DNA from: VAZQ01 sp035293945
GTDB lineage: Bacteria; Pseudomonadota; Alphaproteobacteria; Rhizobiales; Xanthobacteraceae
DNA: 64,000 nt
Reading direction: 5' to 3'
Assembly (NCBI GenBank): GCA_035293945.1
Contig: DATGLV010000015.1
Coordinates: forward strand, 106,326 to 170,325
Below are positions 44,533 to 54,258 of this stretch, piece after piece (the first letter of the stretch is position 1; every line of letters starts with the position of its first letter). The notes beneath the pieces are model-generated. The model worked only from the letters and a program-made list of their open reading frames with translations, had not been told where the DNA came from and searched no databases. A program made the position numbers and the translations under genes.

Positions 44533-45693
44533 TCAGGTCCCCGCCTTGGCCTGGCGTGTCGAAACCTTGGTTCCACTCCGGAGCAGCAGCTGGCCCTCGG
44601 TGACGACCGTCTCACCGCCGTTGAGGCCGCTTTCGAGAATCGTATTCTGCTCGATCGTGCGCGCGACCTTGACCGGCTGGACGCTGACGGCGCCGTCTTT
44701 CACCACGAACACGTAGGAGCCATTCTGGCCGACCTGAACCGCGACCGAAGGCACCGACACCGCTTCCTCGTCCCGGTAGTTGAGACGCACCGTGACGAGC
44801 GTGCCGGGCCAGAGGACCTCGTCGGTGTTGGGCATGGTCGCGCGCACCAGCACCGTACCGGTGGTCGGATCGACGGTGTTCTCGATCATCGTCACCTGGC
44901 CGCTCGCGTGCCGCGGATCACCCGGGACGATGGCCTCGATATTGGCCGATTCGTTTGCGAGCGCGGCACGCAGCTCGGCCAGGCTGTTCTGCGGCAGGCC
45001 GAACGTGACGTAGATCGGGCTCGTCTGATTGATGGTCGCGAGCGGGATCGTGTCGGCTTGGCGGGCAAAATTGCCGACCTTCACGGCCGCCATGCTGATC
45101 CGCCCGCTAATGGCCGCGCGAATGGTGCCATAAGCGATCTGCACTTTCAGATTCTTGATCTGCGCCTGATCGGCTGCGATCGCGCCCTTGAAGGTAGCCA
45201 CTTGGGTTTGCGCGTTTTCCAGATTGATGACTGGCGTCGCGCCTTTGGCGACAAGATCGGTGTAGCGGCGCTCGTCACGCTGCGCCCCTTCGAGCTGCGC
45301 CTGATCCTTCTGCAGATTGCCCTCGGCCTGCTGCAGCTGCGCCTGCAGTGCGTCGGTGTCGAGCGTGAACAGGAGGTCGCCCTCCCGCACCTCGGCGCCA
45401 TCCTGGAAATGGACGCCGACGATCTGAGCATCGATGCGGGGCCTCACCGCGACGTTGGAGATCGGGGTCACGGTTCCAAGCAGATCGACGCTGACCGGCA
45501 GCCGCTTCTTCTCGGCGATTGCCACATCGACCGGCACGCTGCGCTCCCCCGCCGCGCGCTGCTGCTGCCCGCCGCCACCGCCTGCCGCGGCCCACGGGTT
45601 CCAGCTTGCCGGGATAAGATCGGCTTTAGCGGCAATCACTGCTGCCAGAGTGACTGCAGCAGCGACCCCCAAAACGACGTTCCGTCTCTTCAT
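44533..45693 (-). CDS. RND efflux periplasmic adaptor protein
   Basis: A 386-residue membrane-fusion protein (MdtA/AcrA type). It has an N-terminal anchor or signal helix (VLGVAAAVTLAAVIAAKADL), a Gly/Gln-rich stretch, a lipoyl half (VRPRIDAQIVGVHFQDGAEV), a coiled-coil hairpin (about 110-175, ALQAQLQQAEGNLQKDQAQL) and beta-barrel domains. It links the pump to the outer-membrane channel. First gene of the pump operon. A 7-bp palindrome lies 83 nt upstream of its start. Confidence 0.92.
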   Translation of the reverse strand: MKRRNVVLGVAAAVTLAAVIAAKADLIPASWNPWAAAGGGGGQQQRAAGERSVPVDVAIAEKKRLPVSVDLLGTVTPISNVAVRPRIDAQIVGVHFQDGAEVREGDLLFTLDTDALQAQLQQAEGNLQKDQAQLEGAQRDERRYTDLVAKGATPVINLENAQTQVATFKGAIAADQAQIKNLKVQIAYGTIRAAISGRISMAAVKVGNFARQADTIPLATINQTSPIYVTFGLPQNSLAELRAALANESANIEAIVPGDPRHASGQVTMIENTVDPTTGTVLVRATMPNTDEVLWPGTLVTVRLNYRDEEAVSVPSVAVQVGQNGSYVFVVKDGAVSVQPVKVARTIEQNTILESGLNGGETVVTEGQLLLRSGTKVSTRQAKAGT

Positions 45694-45775
45694 AACGACT
45701 TTCAGATCGGGCGTGTCTGCGGCCCGACCTCCCTCTCAAGCGATCCCTCTGCCAGTGACGATTGTTTTTCTTCTG

Positions 45776-45796
45776 CTATGGTTACCCTTACCATAG
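45776..45796. promoter_or_regulatory. candidate repressor operator upstream of the RND adaptor
   Basis: ctatggt-taccctt-accatag is a perfect 7-bp inverted repeat with a 7-nt centre. It sits in the 285-base space between the pump operon and the divergent xthA. Size and symmetry fit a TetR- or MarR-type dimer site, but no regulator gene is adjacent. Confidence 0.4.
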
Positions 45797-45978
45797 CGTC
45801 CCTGGCAATGCACCTTGGCCCCCGGCACACGCGCCATAAAGACCTCGTAAAAAATCTCGTTTGGACCGTCATGCTGACCTATCTTTTCCACCACTTGCGC
45901 CGGCCGTCCTGGTCCAATCGACCCATCCTACCGCAAAAAAATAAATTCCGGCTTCAGAGGCCGGGAAACGGGTAAGCG

Positions 45979-46782
45979 ATGCTGGTCGCGACCTGGAACG
46001 TCAACTCGATCAAGCAGCGGCTGGACAACTTGGTGGCCTGGCTCGCCCAGCGCTGCCCTGACATCGTTTGTTTGCAGGAGACCAAATGCACTGACGAGGC
46101 GTTCCCGCGCGAGCCTTTGGAAGCCCTCGGCTACAATGTTGCGGTGCACGGGCAGAAAACCTTCAACGGTGTCGCCCTGCTGTCAAAGCTCCCGTTCGAG
46201 GAAGTGACTGCGCGATTGCCCGGCGACCACGAGGATGACCATGCCCGGTTTCTCGAGGCGGTCGTCTCGATTGATCGCGGTGTGCTGCGGATCGCTTCAA
46301 TCTATCTGCCCAACGGCAATCCGCCGGGCGGAGACAAGTACGCCTACAAGCTCGCCTGGATGGATCGGCTGCTGCGCTACGCCGAAGAAAGGTTGGCGCA
46401 AGAGGAACCGCTGGTGCTGGGCGGCGACTACAACGTCATCCCGAGCGAGCGGGACGCGAGCAACCCGGCGGCTTGGACCGGCGATGCGCTGTTTCTGCCG
46501 CGCACGCGCGAGAAGTTCCGGGCCCTGCGGATTCTCGGCCTGACTGACGCGCTGCGAGCCGCAACCGACGCTGCCGGGCTTTACACGTTCTGGGACTATC
46601 AGGCGGGCGCCTGGCAAAAGAACAACGGCATCCGCATCGATCATATTCTGTTGTCACCGCAGGCCGCCGACCGGCTGGTGGCGGTCGAGATAGACCGCCA
46701 CGTGCGTGGCTGGGAAAAGCCATCGGACCATGTTCCGGTCGTGGCCAATCTGGCGTTGGAGTCGAGAGCGTCGAAGGATTGA
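45979..46782 (+). CDS. xthA: exodeoxyribonuclease III
   Basis: A 267-residue Mg-dependent AP endonuclease/exonuclease. Active-site blocks are ATWNVNSIKQRLDNL, CLQETKC (metal Glu), GGDYNVIPSERDASNP (catalytic Asp-Asn) and the closing KPSDHVPVVANL (Asp-His). It repairs abasic sites. ATG 45979 follows the intergenic pump/xthA region. Confidence 0.95.
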   Translation: MLVATWNVNSIKQRLDNLVAWLAQRCPDIVCLQETKCTDEAFPREPLEALGYNVAVHGQKTFNGVALLSKLPFEEVTARLPGDHEDDHARFLEAVVSIDRGVLRIASIYLPNGNPPGGDKYAYKLAWMDRLLRYAEERLAQEEPLVLGGDYNVIPSERDASNPAAWTGDALFLPRTREKFRALRILGLTDALRAATDAAGLYTFWDYQAGAWQKNNGIRIDHILLSPQAADRLVAVEIDRHVRGWEKPSDHVPVVANLALESRASKD

Positions 46783-46792
46783 TTGGCACTCT

Positions 46793-46921
46793 TGTAGGCT
46801 GGCAAAATTGCTGCACCTGAGATCGATTGATGCGAGGCGTCGCACAATTTTGCCCACGCGGAGAGTTGAACAAACGAAGACGTGGGCACGGCGCTAAAGC
46901 GCCTTTGCCCACCCTACATTG
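46793..46921. repeat. dispersed palindromic repeat between xthA and exoR
   Basis: It contains an inverted repeat ggcaaaattg (46801-46810) / caattttgcc (46845-46854) and a long GC-rich hairpin. The minus-strand 'tagggtgggcaaaggcgc' pattern recurs in Bradyrhizobiaceae intergenic repeats. Confidence 0.55.
46882..46912. terminator. bidirectional hairpin terminator candidate
   Basis: gtgggcacggcgc-taaa-gcgcctttgcccac is a 12-13 bp stem with two mismatches between the convergent xthA and exoR genes. It is part of the dispersed repeat. Confidence 0.5.
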
Positions 46922-46923
46922 CT

Positions 46924-47844
46924 CTACTCGCGCAGCTCGCGCTGGCCCCTGAGCCAGTTCTCAAGATATTTGTACGCCATGCTGCGCTCGCTGTCGGTCG
47001 CCTGCGCAAAAGCATTGGAATAGGTCTCGGCGATCCAGCTCTCGTTCGGCCCGGCGCCGTCCTTGGCGAGAGTCAACCAGAACAAGCCGAGCGCAGCCTG
47101 GCGCGCCACTTCATCGCCCTTGAACAGCATGGCCCCGAGCAGGGCCTGAGCTTGATACTGGCCTTTCTTGGCCGCCAACCCCAGCCATTTCACCGCCTGG
47201 CGCGGATCCCGCGTGCCGGCCTTGCGATCGAGATAAAGCCGGCCGAGGTTATACTGAGCATCCGGATCAGCGAAATAAGAGGCCGCATACCAATACATCT
47301 CGCGGGCGCGGTCGGGATCGGGCTTGATCCCCGAATTGGGAATGCCGTCGAGGTAGTATTGTCCAAGCGCCACGAACGCATTGGCGACAAACCGCGCCTG
47401 CGGCGTGCCCGGAAGATCATCGCCGTGGGCCCGCGTCAGGCGGCTGAAATAATCGAAGGCACGCAGTGTATCTCGCGGCACGCCTTCGCCGTCCGCGTAC
47501 ATGCGTCCGAGCTTCCATTGCGCTGCCGGCATGCCTTGATCGGCCGCATATTCGAGCTCGCTCACCGCCTGCTCGGTATTGCCGGCCCGTAGCGCCTGCG
47601 TTCCGGAGCGGAACGCCTCAATCGGCGTCGCCGGGTGCGAGCTCAAGGATTGTGAATTCAACGGCGCGACCGGGACTGCGGCCAACGGTGTCGCTCGTCC
47701 GAGATCGGCGGGCGGATCGGCAGCGGGGCCGAGCGTGACCGTGGCACTCTCAGGCGTCCGCGTGCCGTCGAAGCTCGCCGCTGGCGACAGTCCGAGCGCA
47801 CAGCCCAACAGACCCGCGCTAAGGATGAGGTTAGATGTCCGCAT
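46924..47844 (-). CDS. exoR: ExoR-like SEL1 repeat periplasmic regulator
   Basis: A 306-residue exported protein. A signal peptide is followed by a variable region, then five or so SEL1 repeats from about residue 78. Blocks such as AAQWKLGRMYADGEGVPRD, PQARFVANAFVALGQYYLDG and YFADPDAQYNLGRLYLD match rhizobial ExoR. ExoR binds the periplasmic side of the ExoS sensor and restrains exopolysaccharide production and the motility switch. Its start overlaps the end of ilvD by 14 nt. The exoS/chvI partners are outside the window. Confidence 0.85.
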   Translation of the reverse strand: MRTSNLILSAGLLGCALGLSPAASFDGTRTPESATVTLGPAADPPADLGRATPLAAVPVAPLNSQSLSSHPATPIEAFRSGTQALRAGNTEQAVSELEYAADQGMPAAQWKLGRMYADGEGVPRDTLRAFDYFSRLTRAHGDDLPGTPQARFVANAFVALGQYYLDGIPNSGIKPDPDRAREMYWYAASYFADPDAQYNLGRLYLDRKAGTRDPRQAVKWLGLAAKKGQYQAQALLGAMLFKGDEVARQAALGLFWLTLAKDGAGPNESWIAETYSNAFAQATDSERSMAYKYLENWLRGQRELRE

Positions 47845-49627
47845 AGCACGTCTTCTCGGCGGCCGCGCCCGGATGCGTAACAGCTCCGTATCGCGCTGAC
47901 CCGACCTGTTCCGCGTATTTCCACAGATATCCGGAGGTAAACTCGGCTTTCTTCGGTTTCCAGGCCGAACGCCGTTGGTCGAGCTCGGCCTTGGTCAGCT
48001 TCACATCGAGCGTCCCCTTCTCGGCATCGAGGACGATGATGTCGCCGTCGCGCAGGAGACCGATCGGTCCGCCGACCTGCGCTTCCGGCCCGACATGACC
48101 GACGCAAAATCCGCGTGTCGCACCCGAGAAGCGGCCATCGGTGATGAGCGCCACTTTGCCGCCCATGCCTTGCCCGTAGAGCGCGGCCGTGGTCGCCAGC
48201 ATCTCGCGCATTCCGGGGCCGCCCTTGGGCCCTTCGTAGCGGATCACCAAGACTTCGCCTTCCCTGTACTTCTTCTTCTTGACAGCTTCGAAGCACGCCT
48301 CTTCGCGATCAAAGCAGCGCGCCGGGCCGGTAAATTTCAAGCTCGACATGCCGGCAACCTTAACGATTGCCCCATCCGGCGCGAGATTGCCTTTCAACCC
48401 AACTACGCCACCGGTCTCCAACAACGGGTTATCGGCTGGACGCACCACGTCCTGAGCCTTGTTCCACCTCACGCGCTTGAGATTTTCCGCGACCGTGCGT
48501 CCGGTAACGGTCAAGCACTCGCCATGAAGCGAACCATGGTCGAGAAGCGTCTTCATCAGCAGCGGAACCCCGCCAGCTTCGAACAGGTCTTTGGCAACAT
48601 AACGGCCGCCCGGCTTCAAATCTGCGATATATGGTGTCCTTTTGAAGATGGCGGCGACGTCGAACAAGTCGAACTTGATCCCACATTCGTGAGCGATTGC
48701 CGGCAGATGCAGGGCTGCATTGGTAGAGCCGCCGGTTGCCGCCACGACCGCTGCGGCGTTCTCCAGAGCTTCTCGCGTCACGATGTCACGTGGCCGGATG
48801 CCTCGGCGCACCAGCTCCATGATCTGCTCGCCTGCGGTCATGCAGAAAGCGTCGCGCAGCTCGTAGGGGGCCGGGGCACCGGCCGAATACGGCAGCGCAA
48901 GACCGATTGCCTCGGAGACCGTCGCCATGGTGTTGGCGGTGAATTGCGCCCCGCAGGCGCCGGCGGACGGACAGGCGGTCTGCTCCAGAAGATCGAGATC
49001 TTCCGCGGACATGTCGCCGACCGAATGCTTGCCCACCGCCTCGAACACGTCCTGTACGGTCACCGGCTGGCCCTTGAAGGTCCCGGGCAGGATCGACCCT
49101 CCGTAGATGAAAACCGATGGCACGTTCAGCCGGCACATGGACATCATCATGCCGGGCAGCGACTTGTCACAGCCCGCAAGGCCTACCAGCGCGTCGTAGC
49201 CGTGCCCACGCATCGTGAGCTCAACCGAGTCAGCAATGACCTCGCGCGAGGGCAGCGATGACTTCATGCCCTCGTGGCCCATTGCGATGCCGTCGGTTAC
49301 CGTGATGGTGCAGAATTCGCGTGGTGTGCCGCCGGCGGCCGCCACACCTTTTTTGGCGGCCTGGGCCTGCCGCATGAGCGCGATATTGCAGGGCGCCGCC
49401 TCGTTCCAGCAGGAGGCAACCCCGACAAAAGGCTGGTGGATCTGCGCCCGGGTAAGCCCCATGGCATAGTAGTAGGACCGATGCGGGGCGCGCTCGGGAC
49501 CTTCGGTCACGTGCCGACTGGGCAGTCTAGATTTCAGCTTGGTCTTGGCGTCCAAACTCGCCCCCGGCTTCTTTGCACGGCGATCAAAAACGGGATGCCG
49601 GCGCTGTTGTTTGTTTTTTTCGTGCAT
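47831..49627 (-). CDS. ilvD: dihydroxy-acid dehydratase
   Basis: A 598-residue Fe-S dehydratase of branched-chain amino-acid synthesis. Cluster and metal-site motifs are intact: GVASCWNEAAPCN, GLAGCDKSLPGMMM and CPSAGACGAQFTANTM. GGSTNAALHLPAIAHE and TDGRFSGATRGFCVGHVGPE are family blocks. The first 45 residues are a basic, variable extension (KNKQQRRHPVFDRRAKKP). The 14-nt overlap with exoR suggests coupling of valine/isoleucine synthesis with the regulator gene, by position only. Confidence 0.95.
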   Translation of the reverse strand: MHEKNKQQRRHPVFDRRAKKPGASLDAKTKLKSRLPSRHVTEGPERAPHRSYYYAMGLTRAQIHQPFVGVASCWNEAAPCNIALMRQAQAAKKGVAAAGGTPREFCTITVTDGIAMGHEGMKSSLPSREVIADSVELTMRGHGYDALVGLAGCDKSLPGMMMSMCRLNVPSVFIYGGSILPGTFKGQPVTVQDVFEAVGKHSVGDMSAEDLDLLEQTACPSAGACGAQFTANTMATVSEAIGLALPYSAGAPAPYELRDAFCMTAGEQIMELVRRGIRPRDIVTREALENAAAVVAATGGSTNAALHLPAIAHECGIKFDLFDVAAIFKRTPYIADLKPGGRYVAKDLFEAGGVPLLMKTLLDHGSLHGECLTVTGRTVAENLKRVRWNKAQDVVRPADNPLLETGGVVGLKGNLAPDGAIVKVAGMSSLKFTGPARCFDREEACFEAVKKKKYREGEVLVIRYEGPKGGPGMREMLATTAALYGQGMGGKVALITDGRFSGATRGFCVGHVGPEAQVGGPIGLLRDGDIIVLDAEKGTLDVKLTKAELDQRRSAWKPKKAEFTSGYLWKYAEQVGSARYGAVTHPGAAAEKTCYADI

Positions 49628-49798
49628 TAGAGCACGCTCGTCTCACTACACGCGTCGTCTCGAGAAACGGTATGGCCAAATCGCGGCGCCAATAGCGTCG
49701 AAAAAGGGTGTGGCCAAAATGTTTCAGGCATGTTGCGGATATGTCACATCCGGCAGGTGGTAATTAACCATTCGGTCGAAGATTTCAAGGAAAGGACC

Positions 49799-50404
49799 AT
49801 GCCGAAGCCGTTACTCGATCGCAGTTTTTTCGACCGCAGCGTGCATGAGGTTGCACCTGAGCTGATCGGCGCAATGCTCGTTTTCGGTGGCAGTGGCGGC
49901 GTCATTGTGGAGGTCGAGGCCTACCACCACACCGATCCGGCCGCCCATTCCTACCGCGGCCGCACCCCTCGCAATGCCATCATGTTCGGACCGCCCGGCT
50001 TCGCCTATGTGTATCGCTCCTACGGCATCCATTGGTGTCTGAACTTCGTCTGTGAGGGCGAAGGGTCGGCAAGCGCGGTCCTAATCCGGGCTCTGCAGCC
50101 GACCGAGGGCATTGGCGCCATGCGCCGCCGGCGGGGGCTCAAGGATGACCGCCTTCTCTGCTCCGGGCCCGGCCGCGTGTGCGAGGCGCTCGGCGTCACC
50201 GGCGCGGTCAACGGCCTCCCGCTCGCCCCACCTTGGTTTACGCTTTGCCCCCGCGGCTCTGAGCCCGAGATCGTGATCGGCCCGCGCATCGGCATCAGCG
50301 TGGGGCTCGACCATCAATGGCGTTATGGCCTCAAGGGCTCGCCTTTCCTCAGCAAGCCTTTTGCCGGCATGCGGTCGCGGGTCAGCTCAGGCGCGCGCCC
50401 TTGA
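49799..50404 (+). CDS. DNA-3-methyladenine glycosylase (AAG/MPG family)
   Basis: A 201-residue base-excision-repair glycosylase. Typical blocks are VEVEAYHHTDPAAHSYRG (catalytic Glu/His-Asp region) and AIMFGPPGFAYVYRSYGIHW. It flips out and removes alkylated purines. AAGGAAAGGACC precedes the ATG. Its 3' end overlaps the convergent valS end by 23 nt. Confidence 0.92.
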   Translation: MPKPLLDRSFFDRSVHEVAPELIGAMLVFGGSGGVIVEVEAYHHTDPAAHSYRGRTPRNAIMFGPPGFAYVYRSYGIHWCLNFVCEGEGSASAVLIRALQPTEGIGAMRRRRGLKDDRLLCSGPGRVCEALGVTGAVNGLPLAPPWFTLCPRGSEPEIVIGPRIGISVGLDHQWRYGLKGSPFLSKPFAGMRSRVSSGARP

Positions 50405-53099
50405 GGCGCTCCGTGGCTTCAACAATCTTGGCGCGCCGCATGAGCGCCTCTTCCCGCCGCTCGCGTTCGCCTTCGACCACCTCCTCGGGCGCTCGCCGGA
50501 CGAAATCCGAGTTGGCAAGCTTGCCATCGATGCGGGCGATTTCAGCATCGAGCCGCGCCAATTCCTTCTCGAGCCGCACCTGCTCGGCCGCGAAATCGAT
50601 GACGCCTTTGAGCGGCAGGGCGGCGATCTCCCCTTGAACGATCAATTGGACGGATCCGGCCGGGGGACTTTCGCCAAAGGTCAATGCCGACAAGCGCGCC
50701 ATCCGCTTGATCACCTCGGCCCAGCGCGTGGCGCGCTCTTGCGTGCTCGCCGAGGCGCCGGCGAGCACTAGCGGGATATCGGTCGCGGTGACGTTCATCT
50801 CCGCCCTCACCGACCGGATCGCGGACACGAGCTCGATAACCCAGCCGATCTCGCTCGCCGCCGCATGCTCGGCCGGCACCGCGGGCTCGGGCCAGGCCGC
50901 GAGTGCAAGCTGGACCTCGCGCGGGGCCCCCTCGCCTGCCGTGACGCCCCACAGCTCCTCGGTCACGAACGGCATGAACGGGTGCAGGAGCTTGAGGATC
51001 TCGTCGCGCACGAACGCTGTCATCGCCCGCGTCTCGCTCTTTGCTCCCTCGTCGGTCCCAGTGAGAACGGGCTTGGCAAGCTCGAGATACCAGTCGCAGA
51101 AGATATTCCAGACGAACCGATAAGCGGCGCCCGCCGCTTCATTGAACTTGTATGCCTTGATGGCGTCGGTTACCTCGCGCACGGCGCTCGCGGTCTCGTG
51201 CGCGATCCAGCGGTTGAGAGTCTCGCGCGCGCCGGTTGGATCGAAGCCGCGCACCGTGGCACAGCCGTTCATCTCGGCGAAGCGGCAGGCGTTCCAAAGC
51301 TTGGTGACGAAGTTGCGATAGCCTTCGACCCGCTGCGTTGAGAGCTTGATGTCGCGGCCCTGCGCCGCCAGTGCGGTAAGCGTGAAGCGGAGCGCGTCAG
51401 CGCCGTATTCGTCGATCAGCTCGAGTGGATCGATGACATTGCCTTTCGACTTCGACATCTTGGCGCCGCGCTCGTCGCGCACCAGCGCGTGGATGTAGAC
51501 GGTGTGGAACGGTACCTCCTTCATGAAGTGCAGCCCCGACATCATCATGCGGGCGACCCAGAAGAAGATGATGTCGAAACCGGTGACCAGCGCGTCGGTC
51601 GGATAATAGCGTGCGAGCTCCGGCGTCTGGTCGGGCCAGCCGAGCGTGGAGAATGGCCACAGGGCGGAGGAGAACCAAGTGTCGAGCACGTCCTCGTCGC
51701 GCCGCAACGCCGTATCCTTCCCGTAGTGGCGCTCCGCCTCGGTCTTGGCCTCGCCTTCGTTTGCCGCCACGAAGACCTTGCCGTCCGGACCGTACCAGGC
51801 GGGAATCTGGTGGCCCCACCAGAGCTGGCGCGAGATGCACCAGGGTTGGATATTCTCCATCCAGTTGAAATAGGTTGCTTCCCACGTTCTGGGCACGAAC
51901 GTGGTGCGCCCCTCGCGCACCGCCGCGATCGCCGGCTGCGCCAGCGTCTTGGCGTCCACATACCATTGGTCGGTGAGATACGGCTCGATCACGACACCCG
52001 AGCGCTCGCCGTGCGGCACCATGTGGGTGTGCGGCTCGATTTTCTCGACCAGGCCCGCTGCCTGCATGCGCTCCACGATCTGCTTGCGGGCCACGAAGCG
52101 ATCGATGCCGTCGAGCAGGAGGGTTTCGCCCAAGCCCGGGGAGTCCTCCGCACCCTCCAGGAAGGCCGCGTTGTTCTCCAGCGAAAGCCTGCCCTCCACG
52201 TCGAGCACATTGATGAGCGGCAAGCCGTGTCGGCGCCCAACCTCGAAATCGTTGAAATCATGCGCCGGTGTGATCTTGACCGCGCCGGTGCCCTTTTCCG
52301 GATCGGAATACTCATCAGCGACGATCGGGATGCGGCGCCCCACCAGCGGCAGGATGACATTCTTGCCGACCAGATCGCGGTAGCGCTCATCCTCTGGATG
52401 CACCGCGACCGCAGTGTCGCCCAGCATCGTCTCGGGCCGGGTGGTCGCAACCGTGATGCAGGTATCGGCGAGACCCTCGACCGGGTACTTGAAGTACCAG
52501 AGATGCCCCTTGACCTCGACCTGCTGTACCTCGAGGTCGGAGATCGCGGTCAACAGCTTGGGGTCCCAGTTGACCAGCCGCTTGTCCTTGTAGATGAGCC
52601 CGGCGCGGTGGAGCTCCACGAAAACCTTGGTGACTGCCCGCGAGAGCCCCTCGTCCATGGTGAACCGCTCGCGGGACCAATCGCAGGAGGCGCCGAGGCG
52701 CTTGAGCTGCTTGATGATGGTGCCGCCCGACTCCGCCTTCCAGGCCCAGATCTTTTCCAGGAATTTTTCCCGTCCGAGCGCCCGCCGGTTCGGTTCCTGT
52801 CGCTCCATGAGCTGCCGCTCGACCACCATCTGGGTGGCGATGCCGGCATGGTCGGTGCCGGGTTGCCAGAGCACGTCGCGGCCACGCATGCGCTCGAACC
52901 GCACTAGAATATCTTGCAGCGTGTTGTTCAGCGCATGCCCCATGTGCAGCGAGCCGGTGACATTGGGCGGCGGAATGACAATGCAGTAGGGTTGCGCACC
53001 CAGCCGCTCCGGGCGGCCGCTCGCAAACGCGTTCGCTGCTTCCCAAGCCGCGTAGATGCGTCCCTCGACCTCTGCGGGTTGATAATTTTTGTCGATCAT
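50382..53099 (-). CDS. valS: valyl-tRNA synthetase
   Basis: A 905-residue class I synthetase. HIGH motif in PPNVTGSLHMGHALNN, editing domain in the centre (TTRPETMLGDTAVAVHPEDE), KMSKS in RGAKMSKSKGNVIDPL. The C-terminal coiled-coil arm (KGVIDFAAEQVRLEKELARL) binds tRNA. It follows popZ at a 140-nt gap, the order seen in Caulobacter and Hyphomicrobiales. Confidence 0.97.
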   Translation of the reverse strand: MIDKNYQPAEVEGRIYAAWEAANAFASGRPERLGAQPYCIVIPPPNVTGSLHMGHALNNTLQDILVRFERMRGRDVLWQPGTDHAGIATQMVVERQLMERQEPNRRALGREKFLEKIWAWKAESGGTIIKQLKRLGASCDWSRERFTMDEGLSRAVTKVFVELHRAGLIYKDKRLVNWDPKLLTAISDLEVQQVEVKGHLWYFKYPVEGLADTCITVATTRPETMLGDTAVAVHPEDERYRDLVGKNVILPLVGRRIPIVADEYSDPEKGTGAVKITPAHDFNDFEVGRRHGLPLINVLDVEGRLSLENNAAFLEGAEDSPGLGETLLLDGIDRFVARKQIVERMQAAGLVEKIEPHTHMVPHGERSGVVIEPYLTDQWYVDAKTLAQPAIAAVREGRTTFVPRTWEATYFNWMENIQPWCISRQLWWGHQIPAWYGPDGKVFVAANEGEAKTEAERHYGKDTALRRDEDVLDTWFSSALWPFSTLGWPDQTPELARYYPTDALVTGFDIIFFWVARMMMSGLHFMKEVPFHTVYIHALVRDERGAKMSKSKGNVIDPLELIDEYGADALRFTLTALAAQGRDIKLSTQRVEGYRNFVTKLWNACRFAEMNGCATVRGFDPTGARETLNRWIAHETASAVREVTDAIKAYKFNEAAGAAYRFVWNIFCDWYLELAKPVLTGTDEGAKSETRAMTAFVRDEILKLLHPFMPFVTEELWGVTAGEGAPREVQLALAAWPEPAVPAEHAAASEIGWVIELVSAIRSVRAEMNVTATDIPLVLAGASASTQERATRWAEVIKRMARLSALTFGESPPAGSVQLIVQGEIAALPLKGVIDFAAEQVRLEKELARLDAEIARIDGKLANSDFVRRAPEEVVEGERERREEALMRRAKIVEATERLKGARLS

Positions 53100-53239
53100 C
53101 GTTCCGGTTCGCGTTGCTCGCGGCTCGCCAAAAGCATTTCGCGGCCTGCGGCTTACCGTTGCAGGCCCCGATATGCAACCGGATATAGGATGAGGAAGGC
53201 GCGCCTGAGACCTTCAGGCGCCGTGCATCGAAAACAATT

Positions 53240-53875
53240 CTACCTTCGCCCGCGGGATACGCGCTCGATCTCGGCACGCACCAACCGCTCGACCAAGCCC
53301 GGGAGATTGTCGTCGAGCCAGGACTTCAGAAGCGGCTGCAGCATCTCCTTGACGAGATCCTCGAGCGTCCGCGCATTCTGCACCAGCACCGTATGGGCAA
53401 GCGTATTGAATGCGGAATCAACCGCCGCGCTGGTCGCCGCCGACATCAACGGGCGCCGCTCGCGCTCCTGGAAATGGAGCGTCGCCGCCTCCGGCTCTGC
53501 CGGCGTGTCCTCGAAGACGAGGTCAGATTGTCCATCGATCGTCCGGAACGGGGGCGGCGGGGCTGCCGGGGTCTCGGCCATCGCCTCCGTGAGGTCGAGG
53601 ACGTCGGACGCGGGCGGCTCCTCGGGCGGTGGCTCAACGTTGAGTTCCGCCAGCATCTCGTCGAGGAGGTTCTCGTTGGCAACCGGCGCCTCGATCGGCA
53701 TGGGAGCTGGCGGCAGCGGAGCCGGCGGAGACGGAGGAGGAACCGCAGCGACGGGCGGCGGCTTGGCGGGCTCGGGCGGAGGACCCTTGGCCGCATCGTC
53801 GTCGGCAATGATCCGGCGGATGGAGGCGAGGATTTCCTCCATCGAGGGTTCTTGCGCCTTGGCCGCCTGTGCCAT
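53240..53875 (-). CDS. popZ: polar organizing protein PopZ (DUF2497)
   Basis: PopZ self-assembles at the cell pole and anchors the chromosome and signalling proteins. The 211-residue protein has the conserved N-terminal helix PSMEEILASIRRIIADDD and a Pro/Ala-rich disordered middle (about 25-115). The conserved oligomerisation helices at the end are LVKEMLQPLLKSWLDDNLPG and LVERLVRAEIERVS. Neighbours valS and tolC match Caulobacter popZ. Confidence 0.9.
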   Translation of the reverse strand: MAQAAKAQEPSMEEILASIRRIIADDDAAKGPPPEPAKPPPVAAVPPPSPPAPLPPAPMPIEAPVANENLLDEMLAELNVEPPPEEPPASDVLDLTEAMAETPAAPPPPFRTIDGQSDLVFEDTPAEPEAATLHFQERERRPLMSAATSAAVDSAFNTLAHTVLVQNARTLEDLVKEMLQPLLKSWLDDNLPGLVERLVRAEIERVSRGRR

Positions 53876-54258
53876 CTACCAGGTCCCGCTCAAACTCGCA
53901 CTGTTCGCGCCTTCCTGGCGTTCCAAGCGAATGGATGATCCACACAGGCGATCCGGGCAAACGGGCACCTTCAGGCAAACGCCATGAAGGCGATGGACAC
54001 GATCGCCATGCAAACGAATGACCGTCACGGAATCACCTGCCCACAGAAGCTACCCAGTATGGCATTTCGCAACTCGAAGGCAAGCAAGCTTATGGCGTTT
54101 GCAACCGCAGGCGCGCTGATTCGAGTCGCGCTGTTGCAGCAGCGCACAGCTTCGCGACCTACATTGTCTGGATGGATTGTGTAGATGCACCTCCGGTCGG
54201 ACTGTTTCGGCCGGACCTGTGTCAATTCAGAACGTGATGCGGAAGCCCTGCGGTCGCC
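53876..54258. other. intergenic, no gene recognised
   Basis: 383 bases between popZ and the end of tolC. Short ORFs on both strands lack ribosome sites. It should contain the popZ promoter and the tolC terminator, but I cannot place either confidently. Confidence 0.4.

Noticed and set aside
47975..49261. 428-aa plus-strand open frame opposite ilvD
   Set aside because: Shadow of ilvD, which has intact cluster motifs.
51489..52907. 472-aa plus-strand open frame opposite valS
   Set aside because: Shadow of valS, which has intact HIGH and KMSKS motifs.
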